This document shows positions 8,598 to 18,560 of a stretch of 64,000 bases of DNA, one piece after another (the stretch's first letter is position 1; every line of letters begins with the position of its first letter). The DNA comes from Clostridiaceae bacterium. GTDB lineage: Bacteria > Bacillota > Clostridia > Saccharofermentanales > Saccharofermentanaceae. Under the pieces are notes generated by a model. It was not told where the DNA came from, did no database searches, and saw only the letters and a program-made list of their open reading frames with translations. The position numbers and the translations under genes were made by a program. The stretch lies in the NCBI GenBank assembly GCA_012718915.1, contig JAAYBI010000015.1, positions 60,811 to 124,810 on the forward strand, read 5' to 3'.

Positions 8598-11102
8598 ATG
8601 TTTGGGAAAAAATTCAAGTTTCTTGCAAAAAACTTGATTGATAAGATAAAGAAAATCGACTCGATTTTGATCCAAAGAAGAATCTATCAGTATGTTGCTT
8701 TGTTTTTTTTGCTCGTCGTATGTATGATTCTTATAAAGCATTTCAATCGAGAGTATATATATTCGAATTATGAAAATTCATTTTCATCCGGAATACACGT
8801 TAATCAAGCAGATACGATAGACTATTATTTTACGGCACCGAGAACTCGACTAGGATCTATTCGATATTATAAGGATATCAGTTTAACAACCCTATCGCAG
8901 AACGATGCGGCAAGATTACACATTATCGATGAGAATAATGAGGTTGTCGCAAGCAAAGAATTTTATCTCTATCATCCTACGCGACCCTATATTTCTGTTG
9001 ATTTAGATGATGTGAAGCTTCATAAAGGAGAGAAGTATCGAGTGCTTCTTGAAGTTGTAACGCTCTCGCCGAACTCAAATTTAATACTTAGGATGCATCA
9101 GACAAACATATTTTCCAGGGATAACGATAATATTATGATGGACGTACCCGGTGGACATGCTTGGGTTCCAAATGCAAAGTACTCATATAATGTTTTTTCA
9201 TTTCCGATTGCAATTATTCATATTATTATCTATTTTGCGTTTGTGAGTGTTCTGTTTTTCGAAAAAATTCGAGTGAAGCGAATCTTCGCAGAAATATATC
9301 GTTCAACGGTTATTCTGTTTTTCGTTTTATTACAAGTGGAATTACTTAATGCATCCAGAGATCATTCGATACAGACCTTTTATCCGTTTGAACCAAGAAC
9401 GTATCTTATACTATTAGGTGGATTGACAATACTATTTGTTTTGTATTTGTTGATTTATGCAATTGTGGGTCGGGGAACTATTGCGATTATCATTGTGGGT
9501 TTCTTGTCACTTATTGTGGCTTATGTCAATCATTCAAAGATTATTATGCGTGGTGATCCGTTTATGCCTTGGGATGTGTTTTCGGCAGGTATCGCAGCGA
9601 AAATATCTTCAGGATATGATTTTTATGTCACGAAAGAATACATCGCTTCATTTTTCATGATTCCGTTTCTCTTGATTCTTATACGTATGGCATATCAGAA
9701 ACCCATGCGAAAAATCAGAATCCGTGTAGCAGCACTTGTCGTATCTATAGCATTCGCGTTGATGCTGTCGTTCGGTTTTATCTTAAATCGAAATCTGCAC
9801 CAGAGGTTTGACATATCATACCCTTTGTATCCGCCTCTTGAGAGTTATCAGGAGAACGGTACGATGCTTTCTTTCTTTTTGCAACTCAATAATATGCGCC
9901 CCAAAGGCCAAGATTCTGATTCTCAGGAGCTGGCAGAAGACATCGAGCTGAAGTATGACAAGTTGGCAGATGAGATGGGTCTTGACAATAACATTGTATC
10001 GCATGATGTTCAGCCCAATGTTATTTGCATTATGAGTGAATCTTATTCTGATTTTAGATCCATCCGCGAAATCGATACCAATATGGATGTAATGCCATAT
10101 TATGACTCTATTCTTGAAGAGACTATGAATGGCAATTTACAGGTATCTATTTTCGGTGGCGGGACGTGTAATACTGAATTTGAATTTTTAACGGGGTTCT
10201 CGGTTGCTGCTTTATTGCCGGGATCTTCTGTTTACACTTTCTATCTTAATGAAAATTTTAGTTCGTTGCCTACACTATATAAAGAGAACGGGTATCGTAC
10301 GGTTGCGATTCATCCGTTTGATCCCGAATGGTGGGACCGCAATGAAGCTTACCCGTCGCTTGGTTTTGATGCATTTATTTCTCAGGATGATTTCGTCGAA
10401 CCACATATAGTTCGCAGGTTTATCAGTGATTATTCTGCATTTGAGAGGATTGTTGAGGAGTACGAAGCTACTGAGGACGGACAACCGTTTTTCGGATTCT
10501 GCGTCACCATGCAGAATCATGCGGATTTTTCCGAAAGATATGATAACCAGATCTATGATGTTCAGATTGATAGTTTTCCGGAAAGTGATTACCCATATGC
10601 CGAAAACTACCTATCCTTAATTCGTGAGTCCGATGATGCCTTAAAGTATCTAATTGAATACTTTAGAAGCGTTGATGAACCGACCATTATTGTCTTCTTC
10701 GGAGATCACTGGGCAACGATGGATCATGGTTTCTATGATGATTTGTTAGGGATGGATATTAAATCGGTTTCGATTCAAGATTCATTGCCTCTTTATGAAA
10801 CGCCATATTTTATCTGGGCGAATTATCCGATCCCGACGGGTGAAATGGGTCCCACAAGTCCCAATTTCTTGGGGCAAAAAGTTCTCGATCTTTCCGGCAT
10901 AGAATCTCCGGCGCAAAGAGCGTGTTTACGAGTCTTAAACACGAAAATTGCGGGAATGTCAGCACTGGTAATTTATGATCATGATGGGAAAGCCTACTTT
11001 AACCTTCAAGGGCTTGATGAAGAGACTCTTGAAATAATTAATGATTACGAACAAATACAATACTCTTCTATTTTTATGAACAATGCCGAGGAAGAGGATT
11101 GA
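8598..11102 (+). CDS. LTA synthase family membrane sulfatase-fold enzyme
   Basis: An 834-residue enzyme of the alkaline phosphatase/sulfatase superfamily, probably transferring glycerol phosphate (or a similar group) to a surface polymer. One N-terminal helix leads to an extracellular region of about 150 residues. Several further membrane helices follow (residues about 200-400), and the extracellular catalytic domain starts near 470. The catalytic Thr is expected in GGGTCNTEFEFLTG, and the metal-binding FFGDHWATMDHG motif is present. The ATG at 8598 is used because GGGCGGTG lies 5 bases upstream; a TTG at 8583 is rejected. The extra N-terminal extracellular region makes it longer than the classical roughly 650-residue LtaS. 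Acceptor not known. Confidence 0.88.
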   Translation: MFGKKFKFLAKNLIDKIKKIDSILIQRRIYQYVALFFLLVVCMILIKHFNREYIYSNYENSFSSGIHVNQADTIDYYFTAPRTRLGSIRYYKDISLTTLSQNDAARLHIIDENNEVVASKEFYLYHPTRPYISVDLDDVKLHKGEKYRVLLEVVTLSPNSNLILRMHQTNIFSRDNDNIMMDVPGGHAWVPNAKYSYNVFSFPIAIIHIIIYFAFVSVLFFEKIRVKRIFAEIYRSTVILFFVLLQVELLNASRDHSIQTFYPFEPRTYLILLGGLTILFVLYLLIYAIVGRGTIAIIIVGFLSLIVAYVNHSKIIMRGDPFMPWDVFSAGIAAKISSGYDFYVTKEYIASFFMIPFLLILIRMAYQKPMRKIRIRVAALVVSIAFALMLSFGFILNRNLHQRFDISYPLYPPLESYQENGTMLSFFLQLNNMRPKGQDSDSQELAEDIELKYDKLADEMGLDNNIVSHDVQPNVICIMSESYSDFRSIREIDTNMDVMPYYDSILEETMNGNLQVSIFGGGTCNTEFEFLTGFSVAALLPGSSVYTFYLNENFSSLPTLYKENGYRTVAIHPFDPEWWDRNEAYPSLGFDAFISQDDFVEPHIVRRFISDYSAFERIVEEYEATEDGQPFFGFCVTMQNHADFSERYDNQIYDVQIDSFPESDYPYAENYLSLIRESDDALKYLIEYFRSVDEPTIIVFFGDHWATMDHGFYDDLLGMDIKSVSIQDSLPLYETPYFIWANYPIPTGEMGPTSPNFLGQKVLDLSGIESPAQRACLRVLNTKIAGMSALVIYDHDGKAYFNLQGLDEETLEIINDYEQIQYSSIFMNNAEEED

Positions 11103-11168
11103 AAGTATTCCATAAACTCAATATCATCAATAATGCATTCGTTGTTGTATGTTTCGAGGGATTAGCGG

Positions 11169-11174
11169 TATAAT
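11169..11174 (+). promoter_or_regulatory. Possible -10 box for the three-gene membrane cassette
   Basis: TATAAT 35 bases before the ATG at 11210. The best -35 candidate, TTGTAT, has a 19-base spacer, so the call is weak. Confidence 0.35.
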
Positions 11175-11209
11175 TCTATCATCTTTGAGATTTGAGAGAA
11201 TGTTAAATT

Positions 11210-11899
11210 ATGATAAATAATGCCCAATCTGAAAAACCAATAAACAGTATAGGTAATGTCGTTCGCATTGTCGTATTGGCAGTGATTGCCGGTGTCCTGT
11301 TATTGTTGGCGGTTTCTTTCGCAGTTAATCACATGCGGCTAGGGTTTGAGAAAGAATATAGAGCAATACATGAATACAAGCTTAAGACGATTGCAACCAA
11401 CGTATCGTTATCCGTGAGCGGTGATGAAATCGCAATGGATCCCGTGACGGCATCACAGAAGTATTCCTCAATTTTGGGGCTTATGATTCAGAAATCAGAA
11501 CGAGAGTCTTTCTCATCCTTAGATTATGGCCTTTATGCTTACTCAACCGGAGAACTAATTGTAATGTATGAGACGGACCCCGACAGAATGATGGCAAGAA
11601 GAAAGCAGGTTTCGGATTGGCTGACGAAGGATTATAAGATATCTCTGTTTCAAGAAGAGAATACCAGCAGCGTATTTGTTCCGATTGTTGACTCTCAAGG
11701 CAACATGAGGGGTTTATTTGAACTTAACGGCGAATTTTCACAACTAGATAATTACGGGCGTAAGATTGAGCTGGGTTTATTAAAAACTGTATTAGTCGTT
11801 ATCATTATTTCATTGATTTTCTTTTCTTTTCAATACATTATTCCGTTTGTATTCAAAATGGCGACCAGTTCTCGCAAAGGAGGTTCCGGTGTTGAATAA
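11210..11899 (+). CDS. Two-helix membrane protein with extracellular Cache/PAS-like domain
   Basis: A 229-residue protein with membrane helices at about 20-41 and 190-213. Between them is an extracellular domain of about 145 residues with the look of a Cache or PAS-like sensor (conserved-looking VFVPIVDSQGNMRGLFEL). Only a short tail of about 15 residues follows the second helix, so there is no cytoplasmic kinase or methyl-accepting domain. Its last 11 bases overlap the next gene, which begins with a similar domain, so the two are probably made together. It may be a partner or signal subunit of that transporter-like protein. Family assignment is by architecture only. Confidence 0.65.
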   Translation: MINNAQSEKPINSIGNVVRIVVLAVIAGVLLLLAVSFAVNHMRLGFEKEYRAIHEYKLKTIATNVSLSVSGDEIAMDPVTASQKYSSILGLMIQKSERESFSSLDYGLYAYSTGELIVMYETDPDRMMARRKQVSDWLTKDYKISLFQEENTSSVFVPIVDSQGNMRGLFELNGEFSQLDNYGRKIELGLLKTVLVVIIISLIFFSFQYIIPFVFKMATSSRKGGSGVE

Positions 11900-13940
11900 T
11901 ATTCTTCTTTCCAGCCTCCAAAAGCCACCTCGTGGAGTTAAGTCTTTGTCGATGCAATTGGTATATTGTTTTGTTGTTAGTCTAGTGACACTCATTGTTA
12001 TGTCAACTGTTGTCAATAGTGCATACATTTCCGCATTGAAGGAAGAACGCTCCAATGCATTGCTTGAAGTGGCATCCTCTTCTGCCGTTGCTCTATCCGG
12101 AGTTCCGATAACTCATGGCATGACTCAGGTTCTTCCGGACTATCCGTATGCCGATTCCAGAGGCGGATTCAAATATTACGAGATGAATATATACATCTAT
12201 TCTCATAATTCTTTCCTCCGAGTTTTTTCTTCATCAGAGGAAAAACAGTTGGCCATTCATTCCGAAGAATTGCCTGAAACTCTTGACGTGGACGGCAAGG
12301 AATATTTAGCGGCATATCAACTCGAAAAAATCGGAATGGGAACCCGCACCGAGGATGGTGTTGCGTATAGAGTAGCTATTGCGCCCATCGTCGTTTCTTC
12401 AGGTGGTGTCGCAGGCGTACTTGAAGTAATGATTCCTGAAAGTGAATTTTCCGGTACAGTTAACGGATTTTCGCTATCCTATATTTTCACATTAATGGCA
12501 ATATCTATCTCATTGACTCTGTTATACTTTCAGTCCTATCGATTAATTTCACTTGCGTTTGCGCGGCATGACAAGCGTTTGCCCAAAATAATTCGATTTG
12601 GACATGATGGTTGTCGCTCAATTGCATTTTTTTCGTCTCTCTCTTGTATTATGCCTCCGCTGGTCATATCGAGTTATATCCTTCGCTCTCCATTATTATC
12701 CGATCAACCGGTGCTTCTGTGGATTTCACTAACGCTTACGCTGCTCTTGTACGGTATTGGATTTTTCGGACTGCATTCATTAAGAGTATATTTATTCAAG
12801 CGCTTTACTTCAAGATTTTCTATGGCGGTATCAATAATCATCTCTTTTCTGTTGTTGGTCATTGTTGTTTTGATTAATCATCCCGTTGCAGTCATGATAT
12901 TTGTTGCGCCGGTTGCGTTTTTTCAGGGCATGATTTTTTATTTTCAACGAGAGTACCGCGTTTACGCAGGGAGACTGGGGCACCAGGATTATGATAATCT
13001 CTCGCTACTCAAATCCCAAGTTTCTTCCAATGTTTATGGTGCCGGAGTTGGAGCAGTTATTGCGGGTGTCATATATGAACGTTTTGGACTAGCGGCGGTT
13101 CTTTTATTAAGCGGAGCATTTCTTCTGCTAGTTTCGGTCTTATCGATGATTATTGTTCAACATTGTCCTGCATCTTCAGAGAATCAGTTGCACCTGACTA
13201 GTTTTTTATATGCTTTGACCAATCGTCGCTCCGGATCTTTTTTATTCAGCACGTATGTTGCACTTGGTATTCAGCTTGCATTTTTTGCCGGTTTTGTTCC
13301 GGTTTTTATTAAACGAGTCGGATTATCTCTGGCTGCCTTATCATTTTATTACTTGCTTTACGCATTTTTTGCTTTTATCATTCCGCGGTTCTTTACTCTC
13401 ATTAAGTCATCTTCAGGCCGTAATACACCTAACACACCTAACATATTTATCGCGTCGATTGTTCAAGTTGCAGCATATTTTGGTTTCGCTATTTTTCCGA
13501 CAGCGAAAGCATTAGTTCCGGTTACCGTCCTGTTGGCAATATCTGTCGGTCTGTATAATTTCGCCCTTCAAGAGAAATATCAATTGTTGATTCGTCGCGA
13601 CAAACGCTCGATGTCTCGTCTGATTGTAGAGAAAGCTTTCTATGTTGGTCTTTTAATTGGCTTATTAGTTTTTGGAGTAGTGATGTTTTTTGAAGTAAAT
13701 ATTCGATTACCTTTGTTGATTGTCTCATTAGTTATATCCTTCGCACTAATGTACCATCCGCTGGTCAACTTGATTTATTATTCTGAGAACAAAGGTCATA
13801 ACACGGAACATGAAGCCCCTTTTCTTGAGATGGAGTCGAGCAATAACGAACCGACTGATTACTCCGATGCGTTCTATTCGGAATCAGATGGTTCTGATTA
13901 TCATACAGATTCAGACGACAGCGAGGGGGTGTGGAGATGA
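11889..13940 (+). CDS. Cache-like sensor fused to a 12-helix MFS-type domain
   Basis: About 683 residues. Helix 1 (about 20-43) and helix 2 (about 199-220) flank an extracellular region of about 150 residues resembling the sensor of the preceding gene. After a basic linker come twelve hydrophobic segments, which I count as a major facilitator superfamily fold. An acidic Ser/Asp tail of about 35 residues ends the protein. GTG at 11889 is the likely start because AAAGGAGG lies 5 bases upstream; TTG at 11892 is possible. It overlaps both neighbours, so all three genes are translationally coupled. The substrate and direction of transport are unknown; it could act as a receptor rather than a transporter. 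Confidence 0.7.
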   Translation: MLNNILLSSLQKPPRGVKSLSMQLVYCFVVSLVTLIVMSTVVNSAYISALKEERSNALLEVASSSAVALSGVPITHGMTQVLPDYPYADSRGGFKYYEMNIYIYSHNSFLRVFSSSEEKQLAIHSEELPETLDVDGKEYLAAYQLEKIGMGTRTEDGVAYRVAIAPIVVSSGGVAGVLEVMIPESEFSGTVNGFSLSYIFTLMAISISLTLLYFQSYRLISLAFARHDKRLPKIIRFGHDGCRSIAFFSSLSCIMPPLVISSYILRSPLLSDQPVLLWISLTLTLLLYGIGFFGLHSLRVYLFKRFTSRFSMAVSIIISFLLLVIVVLINHPVAVMIFVAPVAFFQGMIFYFQREYRVYAGRLGHQDYDNLSLLKSQVSSNVYGAGVGAVIAGVIYERFGLAAVLLLSGAFLLLVSVLSMIIVQHCPASSENQLHLTSFLYALTNRRSGSFLFSTYVALGIQLAFFAGFVPVFIKRVGLSLAALSFYYLLYAFFAFIIPRFFTLIKSSSGRNTPNTPNIFIASIVQVAAYFGFAIFPTAKALVPVTVLLAISVGLYNFALQEKYQLLIRRDKRSMSRLIVEKAFYVGLLIGLLVFGVVMFFEVNIRLPLLIVSLVISFALMYHPLVNLIYYSENKGHNTEHEAPFLEMESSNNEPTDYSDAFYSESDGSDYHTDSDDSEGVWR

Positions 13941-14770
13941 ATTCCGGCAATGCGCCATTGGGCAGAGACAATATTGACCTTTTCATTGACACATATGCGC
14001 CATCAGCATACAAATCCTCATATCGTGTGCTTGCGGATGCAACACGAACGGAATTAGTCCTGATAGATTCCTTTGTTGAAGCTTTTCATCAAAGAAATAT
14101 GCATTCAGAAGAAGATCCGGTATTTGTGTTTGCAGACATTCTGGAAGAGAGAGTCAGGTCACTTTCTGAAAAATATCCCGTTCCGGATCATGTCGTCATA
14201 TCGCAAAGAAGTCTTGATGATTTTACTAAAAGTACCATAAAGAACGAGGTTCACAAGAGAATTAACTCAGTCGTATTCCGAACGATGGATTTACTTATGT
14301 CGTCAGCGTCATCATCACGTTCGTCGACCAAGACATCCGGATTCGCATCCTTCTTGTCGGAGGCAGGAAAAGTTGGTGTCAACTTGATGCTCGTTCTTCA
14401 TATAGTTATTATTTCTATTGTCATATTTGCATCTGTGCAATTTATTTCGATGAGCATATTTGATGTTGGTTCTTTGATTGCTAATGATCCTTTTTCATCG
14501 GTTCAAAAGAATCTTTTCCAAAATGTAGATGCATTAAAATATATGCCGATTCAGCTTCAAAAGGGGATTGTAACAGATGAAATGATTAGTGCGAAGGATA
14601 AAGATATTCAAAATGTATCGGGCTCTTCAAATACGGATACCCCCCCAAATCCTGCGACAGATAATACGGAAAGTACTGTGGCAGGGGATACAAGTCCCAC
14701 ATTAGTAGATAGTACAGTTCCTGCCGAAGATACATCTTTAGAGACGAGTCTATCGGCGACCAGAGGCTGA
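13937..14770 (+). CDS. Single-span membrane protein with sigma-region-2-like head
   Basis: A 277-residue protein whose ATGA start overlaps the stop of the MFS fusion gene, with GAGGGGG as ribosome site. Residues about 10-80 resemble region 2 of ECF sigma factors: a YAPSAYKSSYRVLADATRTE stretch, then SFVEAFHQR, and an FVFADILEERVR helix. The acidic centre of real sigma factors is weakened, and region 4 is absent. One membrane helix follows at about 152-175, then an extracellular Thr/Ser/Asp/Pro-rich tail of about 100 residues. It could be a membrane-held decoy or an anti-sigma-like scaffold. The sigma likeness is my own reading and may be chance. Confidence 0.6.
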   Translation: MNSGNAPLGRDNIDLFIDTYAPSAYKSSYRVLADATRTELVLIDSFVEAFHQRNMHSEEDPVFVFADILEERVRSLSEKYPVPDHVVISQRSLDDFTKSTIKNEVHKRINSVVFRTMDLLMSSASSSRSSTKTSGFASFLSEAGKVGVNLMLVLHIVIISIVIFASVQFISMSIFDVGSLIANDPFSSVQKNLFQNVDALKYMPIQLQKGIVTDEMISAKDKDIQNVSGSSNTDTPPNPATDNTESTVAGDTSPTLVDSTVPAEDTSLETSLSATRG

Positions 14771-14852
14771 ACACATTCAATTGAGTTTGTTATTACGTCT
14801 AAATATGGATTTATAATGAATGACGATAAAGGCTTATCTTCATGCAAATAAG

Positions 14853-16325
14853 TTATTTCTTTATCCGGTCCGTCTTTTTTGAATGCTTTTCTGGTGAATA
14901 CAGAGGCAATTGAACGGTAATTATTGCGCCGTTCTCGGGATTTTTCTTGTTGGATGCGGACACAAAACCATCATGGCTGGATACAATTGCGTGGACTAAG
15001 GCTAACCCGATGCCGTGTTTGCCCCCTTCGCCCTGAACAAATCGATCAAATACTTTGTCAATAATATCTTCCGAAATACCAGGCCCATCGTCAGATACCA
15101 ATATTCCCACTCGTTTTCCTTCTTTTGTAATTGATACATCAATGCGACTCTCGGCATGCCTGATTGCATTTGAAAGGAGATTTTCGAATGCTCTGAATAG
15201 GTCGTTTTCATTTCCGAAAACATAAAGATCTTCTTCCGGAGCAGAGAGATAAATTTCCTTATTCGAGAATAGGATAGTGCCCCTAACTTTCTCTATGACA
15301 GAATCAATTAACTCTTGTAGAAGGATACCCGTTTTATTAATTGTTTTTAGACCGGAATTGACCAAGTCGAGTCGAGAAATGCTAAGCAGATTTTCAACCA
15401 TGTTTGTGAGGCGCTTTGATTCAGAAATAATAATGTCCAAGGCTGGCTCGGGATCGTCAAATATTTGTAGTTTGAGACCTTCAGCGTAACCTTGAATGGA
15501 CATCAGAGGTGTTCTAAGCTCATGAGAAGCATTTTGGAAAAAAGTCTTCTGCTCCATGTCCGCACGCGATAATTTATAGGCCATTTTATTCATGTTATTT
15601 GCAAGGTCGTCCAACTCTTTTGTTTTCATGTTCAGATCGCGCAAGTTGAAATCACCGGAGCCAATTTTGCTCGCAAAATGCATCAATTTATGAATGGAGC
15701 GGATTAAGTTATCAGACAGAATGTAAGAAGAGAGTAGCGAAAGGAATACGGCGGCTGTCATTGCAATATAAAGAATACTATCGAGCTCTTTGGCAAAAGT
15801 AACATAAGGAGAAATATCTAAATAAATCAAATAATAATTGCCGCTTGATGCAGACTCATATGAAATTAATGATGGAGCATAGATGCTGGAAATGATATAT
15901 TCGTGACTGTCGGATGATACTTTTGTCAAAGTACTGTCCCCGAGAACCATACCTTGTTCTTCTGCGAGACCAAGGAGATTTGCGACTTTGTAACCGTTAT
16001 TATATGAATCAGATGCAACCGGCCATTCTACAGTTCCTGCCGCATTAATCAGAGCAACATTGACGTCAGAACCACCGGATACCACCTTGGACAATTCGAT
16101 TTCTTGGTTTATTGTGCTTTGAAAATACATATTGGATTCTCGAAATGAACGAGAGATGCTTCTGACAGTTCGTCGGGCTGCGATGACTTTGTTGCTTGCG
16201 TCTTGCTGAATATATCGATCGACAACTAATCGAAACGCGACAAAAAACGTCGAAAAGGATACGACAAACACAATAAGAAAAGCAAAAAAGATTTCGAGTC
16301 TGAGACTTCTTTTTTTATTAATCAA
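14853..16325 (-). CDS. Sensor histidine kinase with HAMP domain
   Basis: A 490-residue membrane kinase. Helix 1 is at about 11-33 and helix 2 at about 184-203, with an extracellular sensor of about 150 residues between them. HAMP covers about 205-255. The phospho-accepting His is predicted at 268 in NASHELRTPL. The ATPase domain shows ENLLSNAIRHAE (N box), SDDGPGIS (G1) and GKHGIGLALV (G2). The start is TTG at 16325 with CGGAG 10 bases upstream. It follows the response regulator by 27 bases, so the pair forms one operon. The signal is unknown; the nearby beta-glucosidase and membrane cassette are candidate targets by position only. Confidence 0.93.
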   Translation of the reverse strand: MINKKRSLRLEIFFAFLIVFVVSFSTFFVAFRLVVDRYIQQDASNKVIAARRTVRSISRSFRESNMYFQSTINQEIELSKVVSGGSDVNVALINAAGTVEWPVASDSYNNGYKVANLLGLAEEQGMVLGDSTLTKVSSDSHEYIISSIYAPSLISYESASSGNYYLIYLDISPYVTFAKELDSILYIAMTAAVFLSLLSSYILSDNLIRSIHKLMHFASKIGSGDFNLRDLNMKTKELDDLANNMNKMAYKLSRADMEQKTFFQNASHELRTPLMSIQGYAEGLKLQIFDDPEPALDIIISESKRLTNMVENLLSISRLDLVNSGLKTINKTGILLQELIDSVIEKVRGTILFSNKEIYLSAPEEDLYVFGNENDLFRAFENLLSNAIRHAESRIDVSITKEGKRVGILVSDDGPGISEDIIDKVFDRFVQGEGGKHGIGLALVHAIVSSHDGFVSASNKKNPENGAIITVQLPLYSPEKHSKKTDRIKK

Positions 16326-16352
16326 TTCTGATCTGCTCCGCTAAACAAGTAT

Positions 16353-17063
16353 TCAATCTCTTTCGTTGGGGTCTCTGGCAACAAGTCTGAAACCATAACC
16401 CCAAACGGTCTTTATGTTGACTTTTGTTGATTCGATTTTTTTCCTGAGTCTCTTTACTGTATCGTCGGCGACACGAGTTTCAACCAGGGATTCATAACCC
16501 CAAAGCCTGTCAAGTAGCTCTGTGCGAGATACTGCGCGATCCTTATTCATAATCAAATAGGTTAATAACGCATATTCATTTGGTGTTAATTTCAAGTCAA
16601 GAGATCCGGCAAAAGCATCTTTTGTTTTTGGAATAATAGTAATGTCTTCATAGACCAAACGACCGTCCGAATCGGTTTCTGCGCTTGATAATTCTGCAGA
16701 ATCCATTCTTCTGAAAATTGCCTTTACCTTTGATACAAGCTTCATGGGTGAAAAGGGCTTGGTGAAATAATCGTCACTGCCGAGTGACAAACCTGCAATG
16801 TAGTCTGCATCGCTGTCTCGAGCTGTCAACATCACAATCGGGACTTGACTCATCGAACGAATATCACTGCAAATAATAAAACCATCACGCCCGGGCATCA
16901 TGACGTCAAGTATTACAAGATCAGAGGGTTGTGCGCTAAATGCTCTAAGCAAAGAATCCCCATCCGAAAAGGAGAGAACATTATAGCCTTCTTTTTGCAA
17001 AAAAGTCTGTACCAGATTTCTGATATTTGCGTCGTCATCTGCAATATATATGGATTTGCTCAT
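16353..17063 (-). CDS. OmpR/PhoB-family response regulator
   Basis: A 236-residue cytoplasmic transcription factor. The receiver domain has the acidic pocket D9/D10, the phosphorylated Asp53 in VILDVMMPGRDG, the switch Thr80 in MLTA and Lys102 in TKPF. The C-terminal winged helix of the Trans_reg_C type covers about 130-230 (LTPNEYALLTYLI, ending VWGYGFRLV). It is the first gene of a two-gene unit with the histidine kinase and has its own promoter upstream. Confidence 0.95.
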   Translation of the reverse strand: MSKSIYIADDDANIRNLVQTFLQKEGYNVLSFSDGDSLLRAFSAQPSDLVILDVMMPGRDGFIICSDIRSMSQVPIVMLTARDSDADYIAGLSLGSDDYFTKPFSPMKLVSKVKAIFRRMDSAELSSAETDSDGRLVYEDITIIPKTKDAFAGSLDLKLTPNEYALLTYLIMNKDRAVSRTELLDRLWGYESLVETRVADDTVKRLRKKIESTKVNIKTVWGYGFRLVARDPNERD

Positions 17064-17099
17064 GAGATCCTCGCTCTAATTAATTAGTCGACTATACTC

Positions 17100-17108
17100 A
17101 TTATATCA
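17100..17108 (-). promoter_or_regulatory. Extended -10 promoter for the two-component operon
   Basis: On the minus strand TG-A-TATAAT lies 36 bases before the response regulator ATG. No clear -35 box. Confidence 0.5.
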
Positions 17109-17164
17109 ATATATAGATGCAAATATGAGTGAAAAATGCGGTATAAGCGACAAAGTCAAGTTAT

Positions 17165-18529
17165 TTATATAGTGAAATCTGCACCGATACTCTTGCCATC
17201 TGTTTTAGCAATTGTCCCAAAATGATACGCAGAATCTTTCATCGTACGATTTCCATTTTCAAAATCAACGTGAACAAGGCCAAAACGTTCATAGTAGCCT
17301 TTCGCCCATTCAAAATTATCGAGTAAAGACCAATGAAAATATCCTCGAATATCCACACCATCCTTCATTGCGCGATTGAGTTCAAGAAGATACCTGTTGA
17401 TATAGTCGATTCGATCATAATCATGAACTTTTCCGTCCAGATGAATCCAGTCGTTTCCGCTCATACCGTTCTCGGTAATGATGATGGGTTTCTGGTATCG
17501 CTCGTAACAAAAACGATTTGCCCAATACATACATTCCGGGCGCACTTGCCAGTTGTATGCGGTCTTTGCATGGCCTGGTTTGGGAGAGACAACAATCGGT
17601 TCCCCGTTCGGACCAGCGGTAACGAAGTCACCCATATAAATATTAACTCCCAGATAGTCGATAGGAGTCGAGATAATATTAAAATCATCTCGTCCGAATT
17701 TCGGCAAAATGGATTCATATCGAGTCAAATATTCGGCAGGATATGCACCCAAAAATATCGGGTCAGCGAAAACACTGATTGTCCCGGCAAAATCTGAGGA
17801 GATACTGAATTGCCGCTTTCGAGAAGCTTCAATGTCTTTTTCGGTATTCGTGAGCGGAATACTGCTCATCGGCATGGCTTGGGTATAGGTAATTGAGGGC
17901 GCTGATTTTGCATTAGCCTTGATGATCTGTGAAATTTTACCATGGGATAAAAGAGCATTGTGAACTGCCAAAGCTAATTCTCGATCTGAAACGTGATATC
18001 CGGGAGCGTGTTCCCCCGTTCTATAAGAAAGATTGATAAAGCACTGTGGCTCGTTAAGTGTGATCCAATGCTTGACACGATCCGAGTAACGGTCGACTAA
18101 GACTTTCGTATAGTCAGAAATATAGTCGGAAATATCAGGGTTCAACCAACCTCCTTTTAGATGAAGAGAATAGGGCAGATCCCAATGGAAAATCGTAAGG
18201 TATGGCTCGATGCCATTATCGAGTAATGAATTAATTAATCGGTCATAAAACGCCAGTCCTTCTTCCGAAACGGCACCAAAGCCATCAGGCATAATCCTCG
18301 GCCACGACACAGAAAAACGATAAGCATTCAGACCCATTTCCTTGAGCATAGCGACATCTTCTTCGAGATGATTATAATGATCAGCTGCTATCAGAGCACT
18401 ATGACCGGCATGAACACGCCCGTTTGTTTCGCAGAAAACGTCCCAATTCGATAAGCCTCTAGCAGAGGCGCCGCCTTCAATTTGGATTGATGCTGTTGCA
18501 GCACCCCAGAGAAATTTTGAGTGTGTCAT
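17165..18529 (-). CDS. GH1 family beta-glucosidase / 6-phospho-beta-glucosidase
   Basis: A 454-residue retaining glycosidase that removes beta-linked glucose (or related sugar) from the non-reducing end of short saccharides. The acid/base Glu160 is in ITLNEP and the nucleophile Glu353 is in ITENG. The N-terminal FLWGAATASIQIEGG signature is intact and there is no signal peptide, so it acts in the cytoplasm. Length is normal for GH1. Ribosome site TGAGGT precedes the ATG. No sugar transporter is next to it. The genes on each side (two-component operon, galE) do not fix the substrate, and phospho-sugar specificity cannot be excluded. Confidence 0.92.
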   Translation of the reverse strand: MTHSKFLWGAATASIQIEGGASARGLSNWDVFCETNGRVHAGHSALIAADHYNHLEEDVAMLKEMGLNAYRFSVSWPRIMPDGFGAVSEEGLAFYDRLINSLLDNGIEPYLTIFHWDLPYSLHLKGGWLNPDISDYISDYTKVLVDRYSDRVKHWITLNEPQCFINLSYRTGEHAPGYHVSDRELALAVHNALLSHGKISQIIKANAKSAPSITYTQAMPMSSIPLTNTEKDIEASRKRQFSISSDFAGTISVFADPIFLGAYPAEYLTRYESILPKFGRDDFNIISTPIDYLGVNIYMGDFVTAGPNGEPIVVSPKPGHAKTAYNWQVRPECMYWANRFCYERYQKPIIITENGMSGNDWIHLDGKVHDYDRIDYINRYLLELNRAMKDGVDIRGYFHWSLLDNFEWAKGYYERFGLVHVDFENGNRTMKDSAYHFGTIAKTDGKSIGADFTI

Positions 18530-18560
18530 ACTATAACCTCATTTCCACATAATTGAATTC

